Positions 1 through 6,466 of a stretch of DNA of 40,918 nucleotides are shown here, one piece after another. The position numbers and the translations under genes were made by a program. This DNA is from a virus: positions 1 to 40,918 of the IMG/VR virus record IMGVR_UViG_3300033180_000003. One strand, 5' to 3'. How positions within the stretch are numbered: the first letter of the stretch is position 1; every line of letters begins with the position of its first letter. The notes beneath the pieces are model-generated. The model had not been told where the DNA came from, did no database searches, and worked only from the letters and a program-made list of their open reading frames with translations.

Positions 1-14
1 GTCATAGCCGGGGG

Positions 15-32
15 TCGTTTTCTAAAAAACGG
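15..32. terminator. A/T-rich inverted repeat at the left end of the genome
   Basis: A short inverted repeat CGTTTT/AAAACG with a four-base loop sits just beyond the stop of the last early gene. It could act as a weak terminator for the minus-strand early operon or be part of the packaging end. It has no long U tract, so the call is tentative. Confidence 0.3.
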
Positions 33-40
33 GGCGTGTT

Positions 41-340
41 TTACCAGTTTCGGGACGGTTTCGGTGTCTGTTGGCCTGATTGGCCTGCTTGGCGCCTGTT
101 GCGGCGTCTTGCTGCTTCGGAGCGGTTGCAGCGTGCGTGGGCTGGGCCGCGGTAGGTGTCGCGGGTGGGGCCGTGTGCTAGATCCCATCGGGTGCCGGGT
201 GGTATCCACCGTGTGGGTTCGAGGCAGATGGGTTCGGTGCAGTAGGCGTGGCCGGCATCAACGGTGGGTTGGTGGCGGTGCCGCTCTTGCTGGTGTTGGT
301 AGCCGTAGCCCCGCGCTGTGGTGTTACCTGAGCGGGGCAT
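41..340 (-). CDS. HNH endonuclease (end-of-genome, terminase-associated type)
   Basis: A 99-residue protein with the layout of small actinophage HNH nucleases usually encoded beside the terminase genes. A Cys-containing segment (AYCTEPIC) is followed by the His metal ligand in WDLAHGPT and the Asn/His helix in GPAHARCNRSEAARR. Such nucleases work with HK97-type terminases in cos cleavage and packaging. The start chosen is the ATG giving MPRSGN; it overlaps the end of the upstream gene by 17 bases. It is the last gene of the minus-strand early chain. If the molecule circularises at the window edges it lies directly before the small terminase gene, which fits the packaging role. The basic C-terminal tail follows the HNH core. 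Confidence 0.72.
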   Translation of the reverse strand: MPRSGNTTARGYGYQHQQERHRHQPTVDAGHAYCTEPICLEPTRWIPPGTRWDLAHGPTRDTYRGPAHARCNRSEAARRRNRRQAGQSGQQTPKPSRNW

Positions 341-596
341 CGCCGGCGTGCCCGTGCTTCCAGCAAAGAAGGAACCGATCATTCGCCGTGATCTCTCCAC
401 GATCGATCCGGGCATGACCTTCGGCGACGCGCTGCTCGGGTGTGAGTCGAGGATTCTCCGCACGCTTCATTGCTGCGAGGCGGCGGGCGTACAGGTTGTC
501 GAGTAGTAGGTCTTGGTCTGCCTGGATAGGCATCGGTTCGCGGTATGCGGTGGTCAACAGTTCGTCTACTTGGGTGACGGTCTCTTCGGGGTACAT
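324..596 (-). CDS. hypothetical early protein, 90 aa
   Basis: No family recognised. The protein is mostly helical and charged, with an acidic N-terminal half and a Cys/His-containing end (FLLCWKHGHAGD). It starts three bases after the stop of the 24-residue membrane peptide gene and overlaps the HNH gene by 17 bases, so it belongs to the same operon. Composition and codon use match neighbouring early genes. Confidence 0.6.
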   Translation of the reverse strand: MYPEETVTQVDELLTTAYREPMPIQADQDLLLDNLYARRLAAMKRAENPRLTPEQRVAEGHARIDRGEITANDRFLLCWKHGHAGDAPLR

Positions 597-599
597 GGG

Positions 600-674
600 C
601 TACAGGTGCCGGATCAACCAGAGGCAGGCCAAGCAGCCCGCGACGATGGCCACGATGATGGCGATGTCGGTCAT
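600..674 (-). CDS. 24-aa single-helix membrane peptide
   Basis: A tiny open frame whose ATG overlaps the stop of the upstream gene (ATGA), implying translational coupling. The product is one hydrophobic helix (residues about 3-19, rich in Ile, Val, Ala, Leu and with two Cys) ending in the basic tail LIRHL. No homologue is claimed. The coupling and the unambiguous membrane profile support it as a real microprotein. Confidence 0.55.
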   Translation of the reverse strand: MTDIAIIVAIVAGCLACLWLIRHL

Positions 675-829
675 CGTCCGGCCTCCTGTGCTGCGGCGTA
701 ACGGTCCAACAGCCAGTCGGTCCAGTGACAGAGGAACGCGATGGGGAGGTCGGGTGGGAAGGCGCGGCCGATAGCGATCTCATCGAGGACATGAGCGGAT
801 GTGTCGAGGGCTTCGGTTGTGTCCGGCAT
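671..829 (-). CDS. hypothetical early protein, 52 aa
   Basis: Unrecognised small protein. The ATG at MPDTTEAL was chosen over longer upstream in-frame starts because those would overlap the HTH gene deeply. A GGGG-containing ribosome site lies upstream. The middle (PIAFLCHWTDWLLDRY) is aromatic and amphipathic. It overlaps the membrane peptide gene by four bases. Confidence 0.5.
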   Translation of the reverse strand: MPDTTEALDTSAHVLDEIAIGRAFPPDLPIAFLCHWTDWLLDRYAAAQEAGR

Positions 830-848
830 GGGCTGCACCGCCCCTGAA

Positions 849-1043
849 CTACGCGACTCGGCTGTTATGCGGGGATAGTCGGCCGTCCGCTTCGAGTTGA
901 GCGAGGCGATCCCAGTCGTACAGCTTCCGACCGCGATCATCAACACCGTGCGCGGTGAGTTTCCCTCGGTTCACCCAGGATCGGATCGTTGTCGGGGTGA
1001 TCTGGAGACAGGCCGCGGCTGTTGGGGCGTCGATGAGGACCAT
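849..1043 (-). CDS. MerR/excisionase-type helix-turn-helix DNA-binding protein, 64 aa
   Basis: A small winged-helix protein of the MerR/excisionase class. An N-terminal helix (APTAAACLQIT) leads into the recognition segment TPTTIRSWVNRGKLTAHG, followed by the wing DRGRKLYDWDRLAQLE. Such proteins are transcription regulators or directionality factors. The ATG giving MVLIDAP was chosen because the longer frame lacks a domain before it. A strong hairpin lies about 25-60 bases upstream, so this gene may have its own regulation within the operon. A second protein of the same class lies beside the integration switch (18447-18626), which is the better Xis/Cro candidate. Confidence 0.7.
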   Translation of the reverse strand: MVLIDAPTAAACLQITPTTIRSWVNRGKLTAHGVDDRGRKLYDWDRLAQLEADGRLSPHNSRVA

Positions 1044-1065
1044 CGGCACCTGCCTTGGAACGCGG

Positions 1066-1101
1066 GAAAGCCGCCCTCGCAACAGGTGCGGGACGGCTTT
1101 C
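1066..1101 (-). terminator. strong hairpin between early genes (terminator or attenuator)
   Basis: GAAAGCCG pairs with CGGCTTTC, and the inner CCCGC pairs with GCGAGGG through a single A bulge around a loop of about seven bases. It lies in the gap between the 248-aa protein gene and the HTH gene, one of the few real gaps in the early region. There is no U tract, so it may be an attenuator or a 5'-leader element of the HTH gene rather than a simple terminator. Confidence 0.5.
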
Positions 1102-1151
1102 GGCAAGACTAGACGTGGGGGAAGCGTTGCAGTTCCTGGTTGATCTAGCAA

Positions 1152-1898
1152 CTACCCCGCCGCGCGTGTCGGGATCTTCCGCGACTCAGCCAACGCCATG
1201 ACCATCTCGTCGTATTCGTCCAACGTCATCAGCCGGCCGCAGTCCTTGTTTGTGCATTCGATGTGGCGGGTTCCGAGTTGGTGGACCAGGGTGCGGCGCT
1301 GACAGCGGGGACATGGGGCGGAGCGGTGCTGTCGGACATCCCCCGTTTTCGTGGCCGTCGTGAGCCGACGGTGTTCCGTGATGACCTCGTGGCCGAAGCT
1401 GAACGCAAGATCGGTGTCCTGGGTGAGGATCCAATGCAGGTTGTACGCGAGATAGGTGACGGATGAGGTGATCGTCAGATCCCACGGTTCCGTCACCGGG
1501 AACGGCTGGTACATCTCCGCCGTGGTGAGATGGTGCGCTTCGAGTTGTTCGCGGATTGTGCGTTCCCAGTCCCACAGCCAGCGGGCTTCGTCGTCCTGAT
1601 CATCGACCTCACGCGACGGTGATGGGGCGCCACCTTTCGCTGGACGATCCTGCTTGTCGGGTGTCGACATGGCTTTCGCGTTATCGAGGTGCGTGAACAG
1701 GTCGGGCATCTCGAGGAGTGCTTTGCGGATGTTCGCGGTGCACGAGATGTCGATGCCGTCATCGTTTTCCCGGTCTCGGCACCACACCGGCCATGCTCGG
1801 TAGGGCCGAAGCCGGTTCGCGTCACCGCCGCTGTTCTCCACGGCTTGGGCGCTGCGGTATCGGTTGTTGCAGGATCCGGGGCAAATCTCCTCTTTCAC
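1152..1898 (-). CDS. hypothetical zinc-binding early protein, 248 aa
   Basis: Resembles a widespread actinophage protein type that begins VKEEICPGSCNNRYR and carries a short-spaced Cys set at each end. Visible metal-binding features are CPGSC near the N-terminus, WCRDR..DISC around residues 40-52, and a C-terminal zinc ribbon CPRCQ...CTNKDCG. The GTG start at 1898 has an excellent GGAAGG ribosome site and overlaps the stop of the upstream 25-aa frame as GTGA. The middle carries a charged linker and an aromatic region. Role unknown; nucleic-acid binding is plausible from the zinc ribbons. Confidence 0.65.
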   Translation of the reverse strand: MKEEICPGSCNNRYRSAQAVENSGGDANRLRPYRAWPVWCRDRENDDGIDISCTANIRKALLEMPDLFTHLDNAKAMSTPDKQDRPAKGGAPSPSREVDDQDDEARWLWDWERTIREQLEAHHLTTAEMYQPFPVTEPWDLTITSSVTYLAYNLHWILTQDTDLAFSFGHEVITEHRRLTTATKTGDVRQHRSAPCPRCQRRTLVHQLGTRHIECTNKDCGRLMTLDEYDEMVMALAESRKIPTRAAG

Positions 1899-1972
1899 GC
1901 TCGAACCTTCCGGGCCTGGACCGGTTTGTTGTGGCGCAGGACGCACAGGACGCGGAACGGCTCGTCGCTCAT
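1895..1972 (-). CDS. 25-aa coupled micro-ORF
   Basis: The frame begins MSDEPFRVLCVL and ends KVRA. Its ATG overlaps the previous stop (ATGA) and its stop overlaps the next start (GTGA). It is basic and has one Cys. It could be a functional microprotein or a coupling leader that delivers ribosomes to the 248-aa gene. Confidence 0.4.
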   Translation of the reverse strand: MSDEPFRVLCVLRHNKPVQARKVRA

Positions 1973-2217
1973 GCGTCTTCCTCCCCAACTAGAGAACGGA
2001 CGGCCTCGATCGCACCCTCTATGGCTTCGTACTGGAAGTCGTACGGGATCGGGACTTCTTCGATCGCCGCTACGGCTGCTTCCACGAACTTGGGGAGCAG
2101 AGCAGCGATGACAGCGTCGGCGATGGTGTCGGACGTCGGGATGTACCTCTCCCGCGACATCTCCCGTTTGTGTTCACTGATGGCCGCTATCGCTGCTTCC
2201 CTGAACTGATCGGTCAC
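1969..2217 (-). CDS. hypothetical early protein, 82 aa
   Basis: An acidic, Ala/Glu-rich, helical protein of unknown function (start MTDQFREAAIAAISEH, end VRSLVGEEDA). It overlaps its neighbours by four bases at both ends. No motif recognised. Confidence 0.55.
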   Translation of the reverse strand: MTDQFREAAIAAISEHKREMSRERYIPTSDTIADAVIAALLPKFVEAAVAAIEEVPIPYDFQYEAIEGAIEAVRSLVGEEDA

Positions 2218-2402
2218 GGCGTCTCCTCAGGCAAACGGATCAGGCCGCGGTCCCACGCCCACAGCAACGCCCCGAGAGTCGACCAGAACGTCTTCCTACG
2301 GCATTCGCAACGCGACTTCGTGAGATGAACACAGTCGGTTTCGGCCTCGCGGACACGGGCGATATGGGCGAGTTCGTCGAGCGGTGCGAGCGTCGCAGTC
2401 AC
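2214..2402 (-). CDS. hypothetical early protein with His/Cys cluster, 62 aa
   Basis: Unrecognised. The segment CVHLTKSRCEC may bind a metal, and an aromatic stretch (TLGALLWAWDRG) follows. Four-base overlaps on both sides. Confidence 0.5.
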   Translation of the reverse strand: MTATLAPLDELAHIARVREAETDCVHLTKSRCECRRKTFWSTLGALLWAWDRGLIRLPEETP

Positions 2403-2827
2403 AGCTCCGGCCCCTCAGGTGAAGGAGGAGCGGCGGGGTTAGAGATCATGCTGTCTAAGACGGCTTGGGTTTCAGAAGCGCCACAGTCGCACTCATCACT
2501 TCGGCGGGCGTCATCGCAGGTCAACGTGGCGCACGAGTACCAGCAGTCCTCGCAGTCGTAATGCTGCGCTGCGCGCTTGAGGACCGGGATACCTTCCGGC
2601 TCAGGTGAAGGAGGAGCGGGATAGCCGAGCCGTATCAGCGCCCACTCCACGTGACCGCCACACACCCGAAGCGGTCCAATCTCAGTCACGGCCCAGCGGG
2701 CCGACATTCCATATGGCGTCTCGGCCGCACACCCCGCACAGACAAAGATCGGCGGCGTGTAGGTAGGCATCGGGGCAGCAGAAGGACCGATGGTTCCATG
2801 CCAATTACTCGGAAGCGGATTGCTCAT
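2399..2827 (-). CDS. Cys-rich hypothetical early protein, 142 aa
   Basis: Contains a CxxC knuckle (FVCAGCAAETPYG) near residue 30. A second, denser Cys set lies around residues 92-118 (CEDCWYSC, TCDD, CDCGA), with His53 and His89 as possible further ligands. The N-terminus is proline-rich. The repeated Cys pairs suggest zinc binding. The function is not recognisable. Confidence 0.55.
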   Translation of the reverse strand: MSNPLPSNWHGTIGPSAAPMPTYTPPIFVCAGCAAETPYGMSARWAVTEIGPLRVCGGHVEWALIRLGYPAPPSPEPEGIPVLKRAAQHYDCEDCWYSCATLTCDDARRSDECDCGASETQAVLDSMISNPAAPPSPEGPEL

Positions 2828-3006
2828 TCGTTCTGTCCTTCCGTGAACGCAGCAGCGTCAGCGATCTGTTCTTCGATCTCGCGGCAGTCGTGGCGCTTGT
2901 CCTCAGCGCGCGAGATGCCGTCCGCGCGGGGGATGTAGCAGCAGCCGCAGGACCGTTCCCCGTATGCGGCCACCCGACCGCGCATCGGCCGCTGGGACTC
3001 GCTCAT
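2824..3006 (-). CDS. hypothetical early protein with CGCC motif, 60 aa
   Basis: Small protein with SCGCCYIP near residue 20 and a downstream His-Cys (RHDC), which could together form one metal site. The C-terminus is acidic. It overlaps its neighbours by four bases. Confidence 0.5.
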   Translation of the reverse strand: MSESQRPMRGRVAAYGERSCGCCYIPRADGISRAEDKRHDCREIEEQIADAAAFTEGQNE

Positions 3007-3299
3007 TTCTCCTCCTGTTCAGCCAACAGGGCCATGTAGGCGTCAGCGAGACGCGCCATCACCGCAGCGGTCAACATGTCGTTTCGGAACACCGCCCGCT
3101 CTATGAGGTCCCGAGCCCGCTGCACTACTTCCGGTTCTTCAGGCGGCAGGACTTCTAGGGATGCCATGCGGCGGTTGATGGATGCGTATAGAGGGCCCTC
3201 GTCGCCCTGCCGCAACTCCCACCAATCGAGCGTCTCACCCTCAAGGATCGCTTCAAACGTCACGCGTACCCGCGTTCCCGGCTTGATGGACTCAGACAT
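3003..3299 (-). CDS. hypothetical early protein, SH3-like N-terminus, 98 aa
   Basis: Starts MSESIKPGTRVRVTFEA, a beta-rich opening reminiscent of the small SH3-like or Tudor-like domains of phage proteins, followed by a helical C-terminal half (RARDLIERAVFRN..). The ATG at 3299 is preferred over the in-frame TTG just upstream. It overlaps the upstream gene by eight bases. Function unknown. Confidence 0.55.
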   Translation of the reverse strand: MSESIKPGTRVRVTFEAILEGETLDWWELRQGDEGPLYASINRRMASLEVLPPEEPEVVQRARDLIERAVFRNDMLTAAVMARLADAYMALLAEQEEK

Positions 3300-3453
3300 C
3301 AAAAGCCTCCAGAACGTGCGAAAGGCTGCACCCAGCGTCTAGGTACGAGCGGAGCCATTTCTCGACGCCCCGTTCGACCGCCTCTATGTCGAGAGGCTCG
3401 GGCGTTTCTTGCCAGACGTAATCGCTCAGACTCATCGGCTCGTCGTCACTCAT
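3292..3453 (-). CDS. hypothetical early protein, 53 aa
   Basis: Acidic small protein (MSDDEPMSLSDYVW start). The internal ATG was chosen because the longer frame would run into the upstream gene; at this ATG the overlap with the previous stop is one base. No motif recognised. Confidence 0.5.
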   Translation of the reverse strand: MSDDEPMSLSDYVWQETPEPLDIEAVERGVEKWLRSYLDAGCSLSHVLEAFDV

Positions 3454-3812
3454 CAGATCTCCCCGTCTTGGCGTTCGCTTGGAGCAGCGGGAGCGTGCTC
3501 GTGGAGGGAAATGTCGCAGCGATAGGTCGTGCACTCGTCGCAGTAGGCGTTCATGTATGGCGAGTACGGGGTCTCGGTCGCGGGCTCAGCGCAGCAAGCG
3601 CACCGTTCCGGCTCTCCGGTGTCTGCTCGCTCCGTCAAAGAGTCGATGAAGCGTGTGACCTCGGCCCATGCCCTCTCGCGGCGGATGTACATGTTCGCCG
3701 CCACGAACTCGCCAGGCGGAACGGACGCCAAGTACTCCACGTGGCTAATGACCGCGTCCGTGTGCGCCTGCAAGAGCCCCAGCAACTCGATAGCCTGCGC
3801 CTTGGTGATCAC
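3453..3812 (-). CDS. hypothetical early protein with zinc knuckle, 119 aa
   Basis: The N-terminal half is helical. The C-terminal half has CACCAEP, then CDECTTYRCD and a His pair (LHEH), consistent with a two-knuckle zinc site. It overlaps its neighbours by one and four bases. Function unknown. Confidence 0.55.
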   Translation of the reverse strand: MITKAQAIELLGLLQAHTDAVISHVEYLASVPPGEFVAANMYIRRERAWAEVTRFIDSLTERADTGEPERCACCAEPATETPYSPYMNAYCDECTTYRCDISLHEHAPAAPSERQDGEI

Positions 3813-4003
3813 TGCTCACCACCATCCAAGATGGCGCGGAGGCGGTCGACTCTAACAACCTTGGCTTTCGGCTTCTCGAACATCTCAACGAAGATCCATT
3901 CCTCGTCGCACAGTTCTTCGATGCGCCGGAGCTTCGCCTCGGCGATCTTGGCCCGGCGCGCGTAAGCCGCCCGGTCGTCGTAGAGCCGCTCGGTGTCGAT
4001 CAC
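3809..4003 (-). CDS. hypothetical coiled-coil early protein, 64 aa
   Basis: A charged helical protein (DRAAYARRAKIAEAKLRRIEEL) ending RAILDGGEQ. The GTG start follows a GAGGAG ribosome site and overlaps the stop of the upstream membrane peptide gene. No family recognised. Confidence 0.5.
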   Translation of the reverse strand: MIDTERLYDDRAAYARRAKIAEAKLRRIEELCDEEWIFVEMFEKPKAKVVRVDRLRAILDGGEQ

Positions 4004-4119
4004 TGCTGCTTCTCCTCTGTCGCTGCACCCTCGGATGCTGGACGTTCGATCACGATGCCGACAACCAAGCCCACTAGGTAGGCACCAAGAAGCGCGAGCG
4101 GCAGCCACGTCAAGCTCAC
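4000..4119 (-). CDS. 39-aa single-pass membrane protein
   Basis: One hydrophobic helix (residues about 4-24, with GxxxG-like spacing LLGAYLVGLVVGIVI), then a polar charged tail ending TEEKQQ. The GTG start overlaps the upstream stop (GTGA). One of several short membrane proteins in the early chain; it may affect the host membrane, but nothing specific can be read. Confidence 0.55.
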   Translation of the reverse strand: MSLTWLPLALLGAYLVGLVVGIVIERPASEGAATEEKQQ

Positions 4120-4340
4120 TTGTCGTCCCCTTCGGTTGCCGCTTCGGCCTCGACTACCGCGCCAGGCCACCATCGCGGGATGCGCAGCCACTCCCAATCC
4201 GGATCACGCCGCAACGCCTTGACGGACGGGAACTCCATCAGCAATTCGCACATGTCGTCCCACCACTCGGGGTCATCGTCCGTCCAGTCGCCGTAGTTCT
4301 CAAGGATCAGGTCACCGGCTTGCTCCCGCGTGATGCTCAT
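4116..4340 (-). CDS. hypothetical acidic Trp-rich early protein, 74 aa
   Basis: Strongly acidic and rich in tryptophan (GDWTDDDPEWWDDM, then DWEWLRIPRWWPG). Acidic Trp-rich small proteins can act as DNA mimics or inhibitors, but this is only a composition-based thought. The start MSITREQ overlaps the stop of the upstream gene by one base. Confidence 0.5.
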   Translation of the reverse strand: MSITREQAGDLILENYGDWTDDDPEWWDDMCELLMEFPSVKALRRDPDWEWLRIPRWWPGAVVEAEAATEGDDK

Positions 4341-4699
4341 CAGTCCTCGCTCTCGGTTACCGCTACGGACACACCAGCAGCGGGTCTGGAATCCAAGTCG
4401 CCGCATCGCTCGCAGGAACGAAGATCACGGCATTCGTGATTCTCGGCAGGTGGCTGCGCCCACAATTCGTGCCTACAGGGGGTGAACTCGTCCCAGTCGT
4501 GCCCGTTCGCGAGGCATGACCTGGCGGCGATGCAATGCGGGCAGAACGCAGCGCCATCGTCGGCGATGTTCCAGTCATCCCCCAGATACCGGCGGGCGTC
4601 GTCGATCGACGGGAAGTGGATGACGCCGTCGAGTTGGTCGTACCAGTCCTCTCCGCAGTCGTCACAGCGAACGACGACACAAGCGCAGGTCTCGATCAT
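4340..4699 (-). CDS. zinc-ribbon hypothetical protein, 119 aa
   Basis: At least three Cys pairs are visible: CDDCGEDW near residue 13, CPHC near residue 53, and CRDLRSCERCGD near residue 95, with intervening His residues. This looks like two zinc ribbons. It lies in the early chain with overlaps on both sides. Function unknown; DNA or RNA binding is plausible. Confidence 0.55.
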   Translation of the reverse strand: MIETCACVVVRCDDCGEDWYDQLDGVIHFPSIDDARRYLGDDWNIADDGAAFCPHCIAARSCLANGHDWDEFTPCRHELWAQPPAENHECRDLRSCERCGDLDSRPAAGVSVAVTESED

Positions 4700-5076
4700 T
4701 CGCTACGGCCTTCCGCTTCGGACACACCAGAACCGGCAAGGAGAGAACGGATCTCAGACGTGTACATCCAGCCCTCGTGGTGGATCGGGTCCGGCATCGC
4801 TCGTTGCACGCGGTCGGCTTCCTCACAACGGCGTTCTAGTCCGGCACGCAGTCGTGTTATTTCTGTGAGGAGTGCGTCGTAATCCTCCCAGCGCCACGGC
4901 CCTCGCTTCGCAAGAGCATCCTTCTCGTCCACCAGACGGCCCAACGAAACTAAGGCACGGTCCCGTTCGGCTTCGGCTTCCCGACACCGTTCTTGCCACC
5001 CCCCGACGCAATCTGTGAGGCGCGCGTTCTCCTGGACAAGCTCAAGGACGCCCATCGGGCGTATGCGGACCATCAC
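4696..5076 (-). CDS. coiled-coil hypothetical protein, 126 aa
   Basis: A heptad-like helix spans most of the protein (LELVQENARLTD..ERCREAEAERDRAL). It ends SLLAGSGVSEAEG, which resembles the end of the neighbouring 169-aa protein (LLLAGSGGE), so the two may be paralogues or share a C-terminal module. The start is GTG at 5076 or the adjacent ATG at 5073. Confidence 0.55.
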   Translation of the reverse strand: MMVRIRPMGVLELVQENARLTDCVGGWQERCREAEAERDRALVSLGRLVDEKDALAKRGPWRWEDYDALLTEITRLRAGLERRCEEADRVQRAMPDPIHHEGWMYTSEIRSLLAGSGVSEAEGRSE

Positions 5077-5582
5077 TCACCACCAGAACCGGCAAGGAGG
5101 AGGGATTCGAGTTGGAAGCTCCACCATGTGCCATTCGTCATCGAGTACTCGGCTCCGGCCGCCATCAGCGTCGCGATCCCAGCCCGCAGTCGGTCCCGTT
5201 TGGCTTCGGCGGCTTCCCTTCGTTCCCGCTCCACAACAAGAGAAGACTCGGCGGACGCAGCGCGGGACAGGGCCAAATTCAAGCGGTAGTGCTCGTCGAA
5301 GGCGTCGTAGACGGCACCGTGACAGTTGGGGCCCGGGCTCTCGGTCGTTCCCCAGATGGCAGCGCGGACCCAGTCGAGGTTCCGGTTCGCGTTCGCCAAC
5401 TCCTCAGCAGCCTTCCCGTGGTTGAGGAGACCGGCCGAGGCAAGATCATGAGCGAGGCTTCCGACCCGGCTATCCGGGCTTGCAAGCCATCGGCGGATTA
5501 GCTCCGCAGCCTGCTGCTCGATCGCTTTCTGCTCGACCGTCCCCCCTTCTACGCCTGTACGTACCGGGTCAGACAAGGTCAT
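5073..5582 (-). CDS. hypothetical early protein, 169 aa
   Basis: A helical protein whose central part (ESSLVVERERREAAEAKRDRL) is a coiled coil. The C-terminus YSMTNGTWWSFQLESLLLAG parallels the end of its downstream neighbour. The ATG at 5582 overlaps the stop of the upstream zinc-knuckle gene as ATGA. Function unknown. Confidence 0.55.
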   Translation of the reverse strand: MTLSDPVRTGVEGGTVEQKAIEQQAAELIRRWLASPDSRVGSLAHDLASAGLLNHGKAAEELANANRNLDWVRAAIWGTTESPGPNCHGAVYDAFDEHYRLNLALSRAASAESSLVVERERREAAEAKRDRLRAGIATLMAAGAEYSMTNGTWWSFQLESLLLAGSGGE

Positions 5583-5746
5583 CGCGTTGGCCCCCACTGC
5601 TCTACGTGGTCACCAACGTGACGCCACTGCGAGCCGTCCTTGTCGATCTCCCGACCACAGGTGCCGCAAACTGGCACGATGAAGTGATCCCCGCCGAGCT
5701 TCACGGGGTTGTTGGTAGTTCCGGATTCCGACACTGGTCGCATCAT
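5579..5746 (-). CDS. 55-aa zinc-knuckle-like protein
   Basis: Has one CGTCG knuckle followed by two His residues (WRHVGDH), a CCHH-like spacing. A GGAGACAGAG ribosome site precedes two adjacent ATGs at 5746 and 5743. It overlaps its neighbours by four or fewer bases at both ends. Confidence 0.5.
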   Translation of the reverse strand: MMRPVSESGTTNNPVKLGGDHFIVPVCGTCGREIDKDGSQWRHVGDHVEQWGPTR

Positions 5747-5820
5747 TTCTCTGTCTCCTCAGTAGCTAGAGAGGCCACCCTCATTGCGTGTAACACAGCA
5801 GGGAGATCAGAAGGGATCAT
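5743..5820 (-). CDS. 25-aa coupled micro-ORF
   Basis: Starts MIPSDLPAVLHAM and ends EETEK. Start and stop both overlap neighbouring genes. It may be a microprotein or a translational relay between the flanking small genes. Confidence 0.38.
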   Translation of the reverse strand: MIPSDLPAVLHAMRVASLATEETEK

Positions 5821-5987
5821 GAGCAGCCACCATCCGCGCCGATCGTGAGGTGCAGAAGCATCCGGCCGCGTTCTGCCTCGTCGGAGCGCACCCACTGCCG
5901 AAGCCAGATATCCACACCCTCGGGCCTGTAGGTCTCGCGGAGGAGCGCCATCGCCTTCGCGTTCGGCAGATCAGATTCGCCGCTCAT
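5817..5987 (-). CDS. hypothetical early protein, 56 aa
   Basis: Small mixed-charge protein (MSGESDLPNAKAMALLRETY start, GGCS end). It lies one gene downstream of the 147-aa protein, separated by an 11-codon frame. No motif recognised. Confidence 0.45.
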   Translation of the reverse strand: MSGESDLPNAKAMALLRETYRPEGVDIWLRQWVRSDEAERGRMLLHLTIGADGGCS

Positions 5988-5990
5988 CTC

Positions 5991-6026
5991 TCAGCCTTCT
6001 TTCCGGGGAACCACAAACAAGGTCAT
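5991..6026 (-). CDS. 11-aa coupled micro-ORF (possible leader)
   Basis: The frame MTLFVVPRKEG has its ATG inside the stop of the upstream 147-aa gene (ATGA) and stops three bases before the next gene. The last codons overlap a GAAAGAAGG-like ribosome site for the 56-aa gene. Most likely a coupling device if it is translated at all. Confidence 0.25.
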   Translation of the reverse strand: MTLFVVPRKEG

Positions 6027-6466
6027 GCGGACACCCCAGCTCTCAGATCGCATTCGCCCGGATGACCGGCTGGGAGACAGCAGCCCCGGTCGCGCATGCA
6101 CCAGTCCAGATGCTCGGGGTCGATCAACGCCGAGGTGGCCGAAGCATTCCGGACATTGCTTCGGGGCTGCGATATCTGCTCCAGGGCGACGCGGGCAATG
6201 CACTGGTCGCACCACGCGTCTGCCCCATATTCGGCGTCCCGGACGCGGCCAGCGTTCACGCAGTTGGACTCGCCCGTGTAGGTCGAACAGTGCTCACCCG
6301 CAATGAGGTACAGAGCTTCATCTAGGGCGGCGTAGGTCCGCTGCAAGTGGAACAAGACCCCACCTAGCCTGTTAGCCGCCTGCTCGACCTCACTGTTTGG
6401 TTCGGCGCCGTAGTAGATGTCATTGCGGAGGGAAACTGCCTCTGCCAAGAGTTCGTTGCGGTTCAT
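6023..6466 (-). CDS. hypothetical early protein with Cys/His cluster, 147 aa
   Basis: A helical N-terminal half, then Cys residues at CSTYTGESNC, WCDQC, WCMRDRGCCLPAGHPGEC. The last group resembles a CxxH-type zinc knuckle often found in actinophage small proteins. Its start overlaps the stop of the cytosine methyltransferase gene (ATGA). Function unknown. Confidence 0.55.
   Translation of the reverse strand: MNRNELLAEAVSLRNDIYYGAEPNSEVEQAANRLGGVLFHLQRTYAALDEALYLIAGEHCSTYTGESNCVNAGRVRDAEYGADAWCDQCIARVALEQISQPRSNVRNASATSALIDPEHLDWCMRDRGCCLPAGHPGECDLRAGVSA

Noticed and set aside
64-417. Plus-strand gene at the left end
   Set aside because: Trp/Cys/Arg-rich translation; the minus strand carries a recognisable HNH nuclease.
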